A stretch of DNA of 33,778 nucleotides from Sinorhizobium sp. 6-70 (GCF_030124375.1 NZ_JASKLS010000027.1:1-33778); one strand, 5' to 3'. Positions 1-9,122 are shown, numbered from the stretch's first letter. The notes: a model not told the origin generated them from the sequence alone. Program-made: numbers and translations.

Positions 1-14
1 CGCGGGGGCTTTTT
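1..14 (+). terminator. Possible right half of an upstream terminator
   Basis: The window opens with a G-rich run (GCGGGGGC) followed directly by five T residues, the usual 3' end of a rho-independent terminator. The left arm would lie outside the window, so pairing cannot be checked. Confidence 0.25.
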
Positions 15-395
15 GCATCCGCCAGCCGCCGACAGACCCCCATCGGCTGGCCCAGCCGCGGCCCCACGCGGCCATTCGACAAACAGGCAACAGGCCGCAG
101 CCCGCAAGAAGGCGCCGGCACACCCAGCGCCGCAAAGAAGTGCAAATCCTACCCCTGCCGATATCAATCGATCCGCCCCCGAGCTTCCGCTTCGGGGGCG
201 GTTTGTTTCGCGAACCCCATTCGCGGTCAGGACATCCTATACGCGCGAATAGATCGATTAATCCCACAAGGTGATCGAATTTCGCGACGCGACCAAATAC
301 TCTGCTGCCGAAGTCTCGTCACGCAAGCTCGGTATGGGGGGGCAATCAGGAATACCGTGGCTCTACGGATGGACGCTCTCCTGGATCCCGCGCGA
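15..395. other. Intergenic DNA without a recognisable gene
   Basis: Reading frames here are short or cross the terminator at 173-208, and none resembles a known protein. An 8-bp inverted repeat (GCCAGCCG at 21-28, CGGCTGGC at 44-51) is present. The plus frame from about 13 to 252 is rich in Ala, Pro, Arg and Lys, as expected of GC-rich non-coding DNA, and I do not call it. Confidence 0.5.
173..208 (+). terminator. Rho-independent terminator
   Basis: CCGCCCCCGA (173-182) pairs perfectly with TCGGGGGCGG (192-201) around a short loop, and TTTGTTT follows at 202-208. The orientation fits the end of a plus-strand transcript that starts upstream of the window. Confidence 0.8.
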
Positions 396-650
396 ACGGA
401 AGCGCGGTTACACGCGCATGCAGCATCCCTGTGCATGCGTGGTGAGGTGGTGCGCTCGATCGTACACGGGGTTGGTCAGCCGCTGTCGCCAATTGTGATG
501 GAAGCCGACACGCGTCTGCGCCTGCTGTCGCAGGACTCGCCGCACCCAAAAAAGTGCCGCTTCAATATCGGGCGCATGAAGCTCTGCGCCCGGCATGCGA
601 GCGAACCCGTACATCCGATCAAGCCGGCCGCTCGCTTGTTGGAATCAAGG
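396..650 (+). pseudogene. Decayed histidine-kinase dimerisation (HisKA) fragment
   Basis: In the frame opened by GTG at 357 the translation reads, around nt 408-530, like the H-box helix of rhizobial PAS kinases: LHAHAASLCMRGEVV, then SIVHGVGQPLSPIV, then an LRLLSQDSP segment. Compare LAHVARVATLGEMS, SIAHEVNQPLAAVV and LRWL in the intact kinase just downstream. The Glu after the phospho-accepting His has become Gly, one residue is inserted before GE, and similarity fades after about nt 640. No PAS domain precedes it and no ATPase domain follows. I read it as a remnant of a lost sensor kinase, not a working gene. The frame stays open to 776, so a short expressed protein cannot be excluded. Confidence 0.55.
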
Positions 651-772
651 GGGCGGCTTGGGGCTATCCCAAAGGACAGCCGAGGCGTAACGTCCAATCT
701 GCGCTGCAGGCTGCCAGCAAAAAAAGAGGGGCAGCGTATCATGGTCATTCGCAGCTGTTGGAGTTCTAGATC

Positions 773-3700
773 GTGACAGAGCTGCCGGCATACGTCGTCG
801 AGACGCTTTGGGAAGATCAGGAATTTGTCCTGTCCCGACGTATATCAGACGAAGAAGGCTCTTCGCTTTTGGTGTGCACGCCTGCGTCGACACAGCCGAC
901 CGTGGAGACGGTGGCACGGCTCCATCACGCCTATGCGCTTCGGGACGAGTTGGATTCTGCCTGGGCGGCGCGACCCGTGGCGCTGGAACGCCGACCTGGA
1001 AGGTCTGCTCTCCTGACGGAGGACCCGGGTGGCGAAGTGCTCGCCCGAATGGTTGGGAAGCCTTGGGATCTGACGCCGTTCCTGCGCGTCGCGATCGGCC
1101 TGGCTGCCGCGCTTGGTCGCCTCCATAGCCGTGGGCTGGTTCACAAAGACGTCAAGCCATCCAATGTCCTGGTCAACATCGACCGCCGCGAGTTGTGGCT
1201 GCTGGGTTTCGGCATTGCTTCTCGCGTGCCGCGTGAACGTCGGGCGCCCGAACCGCCCGAGATCATCGCGGGAACGCTTGCCTATATGGCGCCCGAGCAG
1301 ACTGGCCGCATGAACCGATCCACCGATGCACGCAGCGATCTCTACTCGCTCGGTGTCACGCTGTACGAGATGCTTACCGGGGCGCTTCCGTTCACGGCTT
1401 CGGATCCGATGGAATTGATCCATTGCCACATCGCCCGCCAGCCGATGCCGCCCGAGGAGCGCGCGAACGGCATTCCGGCTCCGGTCGCTGCGATCGTGAT
1501 GAAGCTCCTCGCCAAGACCGCCGAGGACCGTTACCAGACCGCCGCCGGCGTCGCATACGATCTCGAACAGTGCCTGAAGACATGGGAGGGGCACCGCTGC
1601 GTCGACCCGTTTCCGTTGGGTTCGCGAGACGTGTCCGATCGGCTGTTGATTTCCGAAAAGTTGTATGGCCGAGAGGCCGAGATCGACGCTCTTCTTGCTG
1701 CATTCGATCGCGTTGTGAGTCAGGGCAGAACCGAACTCGTGCTCGTCTCCGGCTATTCCGGTATCGGCAAGTCCTCGGTCGTCAATGAACTCCACAAAGT
1801 GCTGGTTCCGCCGCGCGGTCTCTTTGCGTCCGGCAAGTTCGATCAGTACAAGCGCGATATCCCATACGCGACCTTGGCGCAGGCGTTGCAGAGTCTCGTG
1901 CGCCAGTTGCTCAGCAAGAACGATGCCGAGCTCGCTCGCTGGCGCACCGCGTTGCTCGAGGCGCTGGGAGCGAACGGCTCGCTCATCGTTGACCTCATTC
2001 CGGAGCTTTCGCTCATCGTCGGTGAACAGCCGCCGGTTGCCGACCTGCCGCCGCAGGAAGCGCAAGCGCGATTCCAGCAAGTCTTCCGTCGATTCCTCGG
2101 CGTGTTCGCTCGAGCGGAACATCCGCTCGCCTTGTTCCTCGACGACCTGCAATGGCTGGATAGGGCGACGCTCGACTTGATCGAACATCTCAGTACCCAT
2201 CCAGAGGTGCGCCACCTTCTATTGGTCGGCGCATACAGGGACAACGAGGTTGGCCCGACACACGCGCTGGTGCGGACACTTGGAGCGATCCGCAGTGCCC
2301 GAGGGAGGGTGCGGGAGATCGTGCTCGAGCCTCTCAAGCCTGGCGATGTGGGTCAGCTTGTCGGCGATGCGCTCCACTGCGACCCGGTGGGCGCACAACC
2401 GCTCGTGCAACTGGTGCACGAAAAGACCGGGGGGAATCCGTTCTTCACGATCCAGTTCTTGACGGTTCTCGCCGAGGAGGCGCTGCTCGCATTTGACCAT
2501 GGTACAGGGGCTTGGACATGGGACATGGCACGCGTTCGGGCGAAGGGGTTCACCGAGAACGTGGTCGATTTCATGGCCACGAAGCTGAGGCGTCTGCCGG
2601 GCAAAACGCGGGACTTCCTGGGAAAACTCGCCTGCCTGGGAAATAGCGGACAGACCGCCACATTGAGTATGGTTTTCGGGGTGTCTGAAGACGAAATACA
2701 CGTGGCTCTCTGGGAGGTCGTGCGCACGGGACTTATCTCCCGTCATGGGGGCGGTTATGTTTTCCTCCATGACCGTGTTCACGAAGCTGCCTATGCCCTG
2801 ATCTCCAGGGATGAGCGGGTAGCAGTGCACCTGCAGATTGGCAGGATACTTGCCGCCCGGACGACGCCGGCCGAGATCGACACAAAGATCTTCGAGATCG
2901 TCAATCAACTCGATCGCGGCGCCGCCTTGATTCAATCGCACGAAGAACGACTGCGGGTCGCAGCCCTCAATCTGCGCGCAGGCAAGCGCGCGAGGACTTC
3001 AACGGCTTATGCGTCGGCACTGACCTATTTCGCCGCCGGTCGCGCTTTGTTGGACGATAACTATTGGGAGCAGCAGTATCGCCTGGTGTTCGATCTGGAA
3101 CTTCATCTGGCCGAATGTCAATTCCTGACCGGCGAACTCGCCCCTGCAGAGGAACGCCTCTCAGCCCTGGTGGAGCGTGCAGCAACCGTGGTCGATAGAG
3201 CCGCGGTCACGCATTTGCGCCAGGCGCTTTACCTGACCCTCGACCGCCCCGATCGCGCCATCGAGGTCGGCTTGGAATATCTCCGCAATGTCGGTATCGA
3301 ATGGTCGTCGCAACCGTCGGAAGACGTCGTCCGTGTAGAACTCGAGCGCATGTGGCGGCTACTCGACGGCCGATCGATTGAACAGCTCATCGATCTTCCG
3401 TTGATGAGCGATCTCGGCTGGCGTGCGACGATGGACGTTCTCTCGGGTCTGTTCGCGCCAACGCTGCTCACCAACAGCAACCTGTACGACCTCGTCGTCC
3501 TTCGCATGACAACGCTCAGCCTGGAGCACGGTAACTGTGATGCCTCGTGCTACGCCTATTCCCACATCAACCGGGTGTTGGGATTTCGGTTCGGCGACTA
3601 CCAGACGGCTTTTCGCTTCGGCCAGCTTGCCTGCGATCTCGTGCAGAATCGCGGCTTGGATCTTTTCGAGGCGCGTGTCTACGCCTCCTTCGGAGCCTTC

Positions 3701-6700
3701 GCTGTCCCGTGGATGAAAGACCTTGTCGCCAGCCGCGCGCTGATAAGGCGCGGCTTCGATATGGCGAACGCCAGCGGTGATCTGACCTATGCGGTTTTTG
3801 GCTTCAAGAACCTGATCACGAATCTCGTCGTTTCGGGAGAACATCTCGGCGAGGTGGAACGTGAGGCAGAGCAGGGTCTCGCATATGCTCGCAAGGCGCG
3901 ATTTGGTTTCGCCGTGGATTGGTTCACTTGCCAGCTCATGCTGATCCGGGCTCTTCGCGGGCCCTTGCTGGATTTCGATTCTCCCGACAATGCGGGATAC
4001 GGTGACGATTCCTACGAGCGACACATAAAGGAAGACCCACCTCTGGCGCTTTGCACCTGCACCTATTGGATTCACAAGCTGCAAGCGTGCGTTCTGGCTG
4101 AGGATTATTCAAGGGCCATGGAGGCTGTAGCGAACGCCGCTCCCTTGCTTTGGTCGACGCGATCCTTCCTGGAGGCCGCGGATTATCATTTCTACGGCGC
4201 GCTCACACGCGCGGCCGCCTGCGACTTTGCGATGAGTGAGGAGCGGGCGCAGCATTTCGACTTACTCCTTGCCCACCATAGGCAACTCGTGGTGTGGGCG
4301 GAGAACTGCCCCGCAAACTTTGCAAACCGTGCAGCGTTGGTCGGCGCCGAAATTGCGCGGCTGGAAGGGCGAGATCTGGACGCGATGCGCTTGTATGAAG
4401 AAGCTATCCGATCGGCACGCGAAAACAGGTTTCTCCAGAACGAGGGCATCGCTCACGAACTCGCCTCGCGCTTTTACGCGACACGCGACTTCGAGACGAT
4501 CGCCAATACCTATCTGCGCAACGCGCGCTATTGCTACCTCCGTTGGGGTGCCGACGCCAAGGTACGCCAGCTCGATCAGCTCCATCCGCATCTGCGCGGG
4601 GAGCCGGTGCGCCCGAGTGCCACGTCGACGATCAGCACGCCGGTCGAGCAACTGGATCTCGCCACCGTTGTCAAAGTCTCGCAAGCGGTGTGGGGCGAGA
4701 CCGTCCTGGAGAAGCTGATCGACAAGCTTATGCGGACTTCGATCGAGCACGCGGGTGCTGAACGGGGTCTCTTGATTCTCCCGCGGGGTGATGAGTTGCG
4801 CATTGCGGCAGAGGCCACCACCAGAGGCAACACCATTGTCGTGGGGACCCGAGAAGCGAGCGCGGCCGCGGCCGCTCTGCCGGAGTCGGTCGTCCATTAT
4901 GTCGTGCGCACCCAGGAGAGCGTGATTTTGGACGATGCCTCAGCCGCGAACCCTTTTTTGGCCGATGCGTATATTGTTCAGCATCATGCTCGTTCCATTC
5001 TCTGCTTGCCGTTGATCAACCGGGCCAAACTCGTCGGCGTGCTCTATCTTGAAAACAATCTGATACCCCACGTGTTCACTCCGGCCCGGATCGCCGTGCT
5101 GAAACTTGTGGCCTTGCAGGCAGCGATCTCGCTCGAGAATACCCGTCTTTACGGCGATCTCCAGCAACGGGAAGCGAAGATCCGGCGCCTGGTCGACGCC
5201 AACGTCATGGGGGTCTGCATCTGGAACCTCGATGGCGGAATTACCGAGGCCAATGAAGCATTTCTCCGCATGGTGGGACACAGCCGCGAAGATCTTCTGT
5301 CGGGCCGTGTGCGCTGGAGGGATCTGACGCCGGCGGAATGGCGCGATCGAGACGAACACGCCGTGGCAGAGCTACGGGCGGTCGCGAAGTTCCAGCCGTT
5401 CGAGAAGGAATTCTTCCGGAAGGACGGCAGCCGCGTACCTCTGCTGATCGGCGGCGCGCTGTTTGAGGAGGGTGGAAATGAGGGTGTTGCGTTCGTGCTC
5501 GACTTGACCGAACGCAAGCTTGCCGAAAATGCATTGCGCGAGAGCCAGGAGAATTTGGCGCGTACCGAGCAATTCTCCCTGGTGATGGCGACTCATACCG
5601 ATCTGGAGGGTCGCTGGCTCAAAGTGCCACCAACTCTGTGCAAGCTGTTGGGTTACACAGAAGAAGAACTGCTGGGACGCCGGTTTCACGAGTTCACCCA
5701 CCCGGATGACGTGGAAGCAGAGTGGGCGCAATGCTCGCGGCTCGCTCGCGGCGAGTTCAAATCGTTTGATTTGGAGAAGCGCTACATACGAAAGGACGGC
5801 GCCAACGTATGGGTCTATCTGAATGCCTCGGTTGTATTGGACGTCAACGGCGCGCCCGTTCACTTTCGCACCTACATCAGAGACATCACCCAGCGCAAGC
5901 AGCAGGAGCAAGCGTTGGGCCAGAGCGAGGAGCGTTACCGCACGCTCGCCGAGACCGCCACGGACGTAATACTGGCGATAGACCAGACGAGCAAAATTCT
6001 GTTCGTCAACGGGGCGGTGGAGAAGGCCTTTGGCTATACCCCGGCGGAAATAGTCGGCCAGAAGATTACGGTGCTCATGCCTCAGCGTCTGCGCCGCCGC
6101 CACGAAGAAGCCATCCGCCGTTACCTGGAATCCGGGGACAAACGGATTTCGTGGAGCGCCGTGTCCTTGCCCGGGCTGCACAAGAACGGAAGAGAGATTG
6201 ACCTGGACGTGTCGTTTGCCGAGGTGGGGACGGGAGATGAGCGGTTCTTCAGCGGGATTCTGCGCGACGTGACGGAGCGCAAGCGCACGGAAGAAGCGCT
6301 GCGCCAGACGCAGGCGGAGCTCGCCCATGTTGCGCGCGTGGCGACACTCGGAGAGATGAGCGCTTCGATTGCCCACGAAGTCAATCAGCCGCTGGCTGCC
6401 GTCGTCAATAGCGCCGGCGCGTGCTTGCGCTGGCTCGATGCTCACAGGCTGCAGGAAGCTCGGCGCTCCGCCTCGCGGGCGATCGCAGAAGGCCGTCGTG
6501 CCAGCGAAATCATTTCTCGCATACGCGCCCTGGCCAATAAGGCGCCGCCGCAAAAGGACTGGCTCGACGTCAATGAGACGATACACGAAGTCATTGCGTT
6601 GGCGCGCGGCGAGATGCAGCAAAACGGTGTGGCGTTAGAGACTCAGCTTTCGAGTGATGTGCCGATCATCCTGGCAGACCGCATCCAATTGCAGCAAGTG

Positions 6701-7024
6701 GTTCTGAATCTGATGATGAATGCTATCGAGGCCTTGAACAGCGTCGAAAAGAATGGGCGCGAACTGTTGGTTCGCTCGGCCACGGACAAATCGGAGCACG
6801 TGGTGATCTCGGTCCAGGATTCGGGTCCGGGGTTTGATCCGAACCGCATGGACCTACTCTTCGATGCGTTTTATACGACCAAGCCGCAAGGCTTGGGCAT
6901 GGGACTGGCGATCAGCCGAACTCTTATCGAGGCCCACGGCGGGCGCTTGTGGGCGACGGCGAATGCGCCACGGGGCGCTGTTTTTCAGTTCATGCTGCCG
7001 GTTAATAGCGAGAAGCTGGCCTGA
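773..7024 (+). CDS. Giant hybrid sensor: pseudokinase-like STK, AAA ATPase, GAF, PAS x3, histidine kinase
   Basis: This 2083-residue protein belongs to the trifunctional Ser/Thr-kinase/ATPase/histidine-kinase family. Rough order: kinase-like domain 25-270, AAA ATPase 295-560 with Walker A GYSGIGKSS and Walker B LALFLDDLQW, long helical TPR-like region to about 1290, GAF 1300-1460, PAS 1463-1590, 1596-1710 and 1716-1845, HisKA from about 1852 with SIAHEVNQPL, and HATPase with NLMMNAIEAL, DSGPGF and GLGMGLAIS. The histidine kinase looks intact. The Ser/Thr-kinase part keeps HKDVKPSN and an APE motif, but DFG reads GFG and no VAIK lysine is visible. No transmembrane segment is apparent, so it is probably cytoplasmic. 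The start is GTG at 773, with GGAG nine bases upstream. No response regulator is adjacent, so its phosphotransfer partner is unknown. Confidence 0.92.
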   Translation: MTELPAYVVETLWEDQEFVLSRRISDEEGSSLLVCTPASTQPTVETVARLHHAYALRDELDSAWAARPVALERRPGRSALLTEDPGGEVLARMVGKPWDLTPFLRVAIGLAAALGRLHSRGLVHKDVKPSNVLVNIDRRELWLLGFGIASRVPRERRAPEPPEIIAGTLAYMAPEQTGRMNRSTDARSDLYSLGVTLYEMLTGALPFTASDPMELIHCHIARQPMPPEERANGIPAPVAAIVMKLLAKTAEDRYQTAAGVAYDLEQCLKTWEGHRCVDPFPLGSRDVSDRLLISEKLYGREAEIDALLAAFDRVVSQGRTELVLVSGYSGIGKSSVVNELHKVLVPPRGLFASGKFDQYKRDIPYATLAQALQSLVRQLLSKNDAELARWRTALLEALGANGSLIVDLIPELSLIVGEQPPVADLPPQEAQARFQQVFRRFLGVFARAEHPLALFLDDLQWLDRATLDLIEHLSTHPEVRHLLLVGAYRDNEVGPTHALVRTLGAIRSARGRVREIVLEPLKPGDVGQLVGDALHCDPVGAQPLVQLVHEKTGGNPFFTIQFLTVLAEEALLAFDHGTGAWTWDMARVRAKGFTENVVDFMATKLRRLPGKTRDFLGKLACLGNSGQTATLSMVFGVSEDEIHVALWEVVRTGLISRHGGGYVFLHDRVHEAAYALISRDERVAVHLQIGRILAARTTPAEIDTKIFEIVNQLDRGAALIQSHEERLRVAALNLRAGKRARTSTAYASALTYFAAGRALLDDNYWEQQYRLVFDLELHLAECQFLTGELAPAEERLSALVERAATVVDRAAVTHLRQALYLTLDRPDRAIEVGLEYLRNVGIEWSSQPSEDVVRVELERMWRLLDGRSIEQLIDLPLMSDLGWRATMDVLSGLFAPTLLTNSNLYDLVVLRMTTLSLEHGNCDASCYAYSHINRVLGFRFGDYQTAFRFGQLACDLVQNRGLDLFEARVYASFGAFAVPWMKDLVASRALIRRGFDMANASGDLTYAVFGFKNLITNLVVSGEHLGEVEREAEQGLAYARKARFGFAVDWFTCQLMLIRALRGPLLDFDSPDNAGYGDDSYERHIKEDPPLALCTCTYWIHKLQACVLAEDYSRAMEAVANAAPLLWSTRSFLEAADYHFYGALTRAAACDFAMSEERAQHFDLLLAHHRQLVVWAENCPANFANRAALVGAEIARLEGRDLDAMRLYEEAIRSARENRFLQNEGIAHELASRFYATRDFETIANTYLRNARYCYLRWGADAKVRQLDQLHPHLRGEPVRPSATSTISTPVEQLDLATVVKVSQAVWGETVLEKLIDKLMRTSIEHAGAERGLLILPRGDELRIAAEATTRGNTIVVGTREASAAAAALPESVVHYVVRTQESVILDDASAANPFLADAYIVQHHARSILCLPLINRAKLVGVLYLENNLIPHVFTPARIAVLKLVALQAAISLENTRLYGDLQQREAKIRRLVDANVMGVCIWNLDGGITEANEAFLRMVGHSREDLLSGRVRWRDLTPAEWRDRDEHAVAELRAVAKFQPFEKEFFRKDGSRVPLLIGGALFEEGGNEGVAFVLDLTERKLAENALRESQENLARTEQFSLVMATHTDLEGRWLKVPPTLCKLLGYTEEELLGRRFHEFTHPDDVEAEWAQCSRLARGEFKSFDLEKRYIRKDGANVWVYLNASVVLDVNGAPVHFRTYIRDITQRKQQEQALGQSEERYRTLAETATDVILAIDQTSKILFVNGAVEKAFGYTPAEIVGQKITVLMPQRLRRRHEEAIRRYLESGDKRISWSAVSLPGLHKNGREIDLDVSFAEVGTGDERFFSGILRDVTERKRTEEALRQTQAELAHVARVATLGEMSASIAHEVNQPLAAVVNSAGACLRWLDAHRLQEARRSASRAIAEGRRASEIISRIRALANKAPPQKDWLDVNETIHEVIALARGEMQQNGVALETQLSSDVPIILADRIQLQQVVLNLMMNAIEALNSVEKNGRELLVRSATDKSEHVVISVQDSGPGFDPNRMDLLFDAFYTTKPQGLGMGLAISRTLIEAHGGRLWATANAPRGAVFQFMLPVNSEKLA

Positions 7025-7116
7025 CGGAACCGGACCGGCCGGCGCTCGTCTGCGGGGAGCCGCAACACAACCACGGCCGCTGATCCCGACACCCTCATCC
7101 TCCCGGATCAGGTTCT

Positions 7117-7142
7117 GATTTCGGGCCGAATGACCCGAAATC
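7117..7142. repeat. Inverted repeat after the giant kinase gene
   Basis: GATTTCGGG (7117-7125) and CCCGAAATC (7134-7142) form a perfect 9-bp stem with an 8-base loop, 92 bases after the kinase stop codon. There is no T run, so it could be a factor-dependent 3' end or a protein-binding site. Confidence 0.45.
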
Positions 7143-7198
7143 GCAGAATGTGTTCGAGACACGGGCGCCGGCGGAACACACGTGCGCTCCTTATGTAT

Positions 7199-7223
7199 TT
7201 GGCGTCACATTTAGTGACGCCAA
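7199..7223. promoter_or_regulatory. Palindromic operator candidate upstream of tetR
   Basis: TTGGCGTCAC (7199-7208) and GTGACGCCAA (7214-7223) are perfect 10-bp arms around five A/T bases, ending 57 bp before the TetR start. Size, symmetry and position fit an autoregulatory TetR operator. A related feature is the direct repeat of CAGAATGTGT at 7144 and 7249, which brackets the palindrome. Confidence 0.55.
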
Positions 7224-7280
7224 TTGACGGCGCTTCGATTTCATGTCACAGAATGTGTCTCGAAATTTGGAGCAAATTGC

Positions 7281-7922
7281 ATGACGAACGTCCGCGCCTA
7301 CAACAGCCCCTTGCGCGCAGAAAAGGCGCGTGAAACGCGGGAGGCAATCCTGACCGCGCTGTTCGAGCTGATAGACTCGGCGGGCGCCGCGGACGAGGTC
7401 TCGACAGAAGCGATTGCGCAAAAGGCCGGAGTGCAGCGCAGGACGATCTTTCGTCATTTCGCGACCAAGGACGAAATGCTCGCCGCCTTCTGGCCCTGGC
7501 TTAACGCCCGAATTGGCACTTCTGCGACGCCGTCGACGGTGAAGGAAGTCGTCGATGGGCCACGACGGGCCTTTCCGCGGTTCGATTTGCATGAACCGGC
7601 GATCCGCGCCTCGCTGCATTCCAAGGCCGGTCGCGAGATGCGGATCGGTACGGTTGCGGCCCGCCGCGTGCATTTCGCGCGTTCACTGGCTCCGGCCATT
7701 GCTTCCCTTCCGGCATCCGAAGCCTGGAAGGTCGAGGCACTGGCGCACCTGCTTTTCTCGGCCTCCGCATGGGAGGTCCTGAAGGACTATGGCGGTCTTA
7801 CCGGCGCTCAGGCCGGCGAGGTCGCATCCTGGGCGCTTGAAGTGATCCTGTCCGCGGTCACATCCGGCGACGCATCCGCGGACGTCGCATCGCAACCAAA
7901 GGAGACAAGCGATGAAGTTTAA
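7281..7922 (+). CDS. TetR/AcrR-family transcriptional regulator
   Basis: A 213-residue regulator. The N-terminal helix-turn-helix is clear (residues about 20-65: TREAILTALFELI, then VSTEAIAQKAGVQRRTIFRHF, then ATKDEMLAAFW), followed by an all-helical ligand domain that I cannot assign to a ligand class. I chose the ATG at 7281 because GGAG lies nine bases upstream and the TetR fold begins shortly after it; upstream in-frame codons add an unrelated tail. Its last 11 bases overlap the start of the cupin gene, so the two are almost certainly co-transcribed and translationally coupled. The palindrome at 7199-7223 is its likely own operator. The cupin may detoxify or bind the inducer, but that is inference. 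Confidence 0.85.
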   Translation: MTNVRAYNSPLRAEKARETREAILTALFELIDSAGAADEVSTEAIAQKAGVQRRTIFRHFATKDEMLAAFWPWLNARIGTSATPSTVKEVVDGPRRAFPRFDLHEPAIRASLHSKAGREMRIGTVAARRVHFARSLAPAIASLPASEAWKVEALAHLLFSASAWEVLKDYGGLTGAQAGEVASWALEVILSAVTSGDASADVASQPKETSDEV

Positions 7923-8364
7923 CGTCACTGCCCCTGAAGGCGGCGAGACCCTCTGGGTCGTTGCCGACCGCATCCGGTTCCTTGGCGGCATCGCGGGCTC
8001 GGGCCTCGAACTGATCGAGGTCGAGATCCCACCGGGCTCCGGTACTCCGCCCCATACCCACGCTTCGACGGAAATGTTCTACGTGACGGAAGGCGAGGTC
8101 ACGGTTCGCCGCTTTGCGGCCGACGGTCCGCCGGAAGTAACAGTTGCAGGACCCCGCACCGCGATCCATATCGGCTCGATGACGCCGCACAACTACTCGA
8201 ACGACAGCGGCCGCACGGCGCGAATGCTCGTCCTGCTCGAATCTTCCATGATCGCTTTCTTCCGCGACATCGGCACCAGCGAACCTCAGTCGCAGCCGGA
8301 TTTCGCCCGGATCGGTTCAGCCATGCAACGTCATGGCATCGAGGCGCTGACGATCGCGGCTTGA
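7912..8364 (+). CDS. Small single-domain cupin protein
   Basis: A 150-residue cupin. Motif 1 is seen as PPHTHASTEMFYVTEGE (two His and one Glu metal ligands, around residues 44-57) and motif 2 ends in MTPHNYSND (third His, around residue 88), so a mononuclear metal site looks intact. Proteins of this type include sugar or flavonol-binding cupins and small dioxygenases; the sequence does not tell which. ATG at 7912 is preceded by AAAGGAGACAAGCG, giving a strong ribosome-binding site inside the tetR coding sequence. The 11-bp overlap with tetR implies one operon. A 15-bp perfect stem follows the stop codon. Confidence 0.8.
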   Translation: MKFNVTAPEGGETLWVVADRIRFLGGIAGSGLELIEVEIPPGSGTPPHTHASTEMFYVTEGEVTVRRFAADGPPEVTVAGPRTAIHIGSMTPHNYSNDSGRTARMLVLLESSMIAFFRDIGTSEPQSQPDFARIGSAMQRHGIEALTIAA

Positions 8365-8381
8365 GTGGTACTGCCGCATGA

Positions 8382-8413
8382 CGCCGGACCGTTTCCGAGG
8401 AAACGGTCCGGCG
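8382..8413. terminator. Strong 15-bp stem between convergent genes
   Basis: CGCCGGACCGTTTCC (8382-8396) pairs perfectly with GGAAACGGTCCGGCG (8399-8413) across a two-base gap. It lies 17 bases after the cupin stop and 21 bases before the stop of the convergent secreted-protein gene. No T tract follows on either strand, so it probably acts as a 3'-end-stabilising or bidirectional termination hairpin. Confidence 0.65.
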
Positions 8414-8434
8414 ATAGCGCTAAGTAGCCTGAGA

Positions 8435-8887
8435 TCAAGCCGATCGGGCGATGTTTCTGTCAAGCCAGCGCACATCTTGCTGCAATCGCGCATAGGACCG
8501 GGTCGGTATCATGCCGTGATGCGTGGCTGCGACTCCCGTGGCTTCGGCCCTGATGTTCCGTTCCTCGCGATGCAGCCTGTTGAAGGCCACGGAACTCAGC
8601 TTGCCTTCGGAGCGCTCCGACTTGATGCGCCGATCGGCCGAGCGAAGCTCATGGAGGATATTGGCGAGCCGCGGCTCCCGTACGGACGCAGCGGGTATTG
8701 TCGTTTGGACAGCCGGCGCCGGAGGAGTCATCGCCCCGTCGTCGGGAAATACGCCCTGGTAATAGTCGCCGTTTTCGGGACCGCTCGAAGGTGCCGAGCC
8801 ATGGTGCTGGCCGGCCGCGAAGGCATTACCTGCGACGAGTGACAGGGCAAGAGCTGCGATCGCTGATGTCGTGATAAGTGAGCGCAT
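8435..8887 (-). CDS. Secreted small protein of unknown function
   Basis: A 150-residue protein with a clear Sec signal peptide: MRSLITTSAIAALALSLVAG, then NAFAA, with cleavage expected after AFA near residue 24. The mature part begins with a Gly/Ser/Pro-rich linker and ends in an Arg/Glu-rich, probably helical segment (residues about 72-150, with LHELRSADRRI and LQQDVRWLDRNI). I do not recognise the family. Short periplasmic helical proteins like this are common in rhizobia and often stress induced, but nothing here shows a function. ATG at 8887 has AAGGAGAC a few bases upstream. The transcript carries a 5' hairpin at 8908-8924. Confidence 0.75.
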   Translation of the reverse strand: MRSLITTSAIAALALSLVAGNAFAAGQHHGSAPSSGPENGDYYQGVFPDDGAMTPPAPAVQTTIPAASVREPRLANILHELRSADRRIKSERSEGKLSSVAFNRLHREERNIRAEATGVAATHHGMIPTRSYARLQQDVRWLDRNIARSA

Positions 8888-8907
8888 TTTGCGTCTCCTT
8901 GATCATT

Positions 8908-8924
8908 GGAAGCTATGAGCTTCC
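8908..8924 (-). promoter_or_regulatory. 5'-leader hairpin of the secreted-protein gene
   Basis: GGAAGCT (8908-8914) and AGCTTCC (8918-8924) form a 7-bp stem with a 3-base loop, about 20 bases upstream of the start codon and just upstream of the ribosome-binding site. An AT-rich stretch at 8980-9040 contains TATATAAAG on the minus strand, a candidate -10 region. Confidence 0.4.
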
Positions 8925-9122
8925 GCGGGGCCGTCTCACACTGTCGCGTCGCGATCACGTTGATCGCCGGCAGTATCCAGCCTCGATAATCTTTATATAG
9001 TGAGTGGAAGTGTAAATCACGTTAACAATAATTTAAGTTTAGTGTTGCTTTGCGGCCAAATTTTTGCCGGATTCTACTCGCGCCTGCGATTGATAAAACA
9101 TCTGATTTCGCCGCCTATTTCA

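Noticed and set aside
13..252. Ala/Pro/Arg-rich plus-strand frame at the window start as a histone-like tail
   Set aside because: It runs through a rho-independent terminator at 173-208 and has no ribosome-binding site.
845..2215. Long minus-strand open frame (456 codons) opposite the giant sensor gene
   Set aside because: It is antisense to conserved kinase and ATPase motifs and has no recognisable domain; long antisense frames are common in GC-rich coding DNA.
5372..6622. Long minus-strand open frame opposite the PAS region
   Set aside because: The plus strand encodes clear PAS and HisKA motifs throughout; the antisense translation resembles nothing.
8904..8960. GATCA/TGATC motifs near 8900-8960 as a FixK/FNR box
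   Set aside because: The TTGAT and ATCAA halves do not occur at the required four-base spacing.
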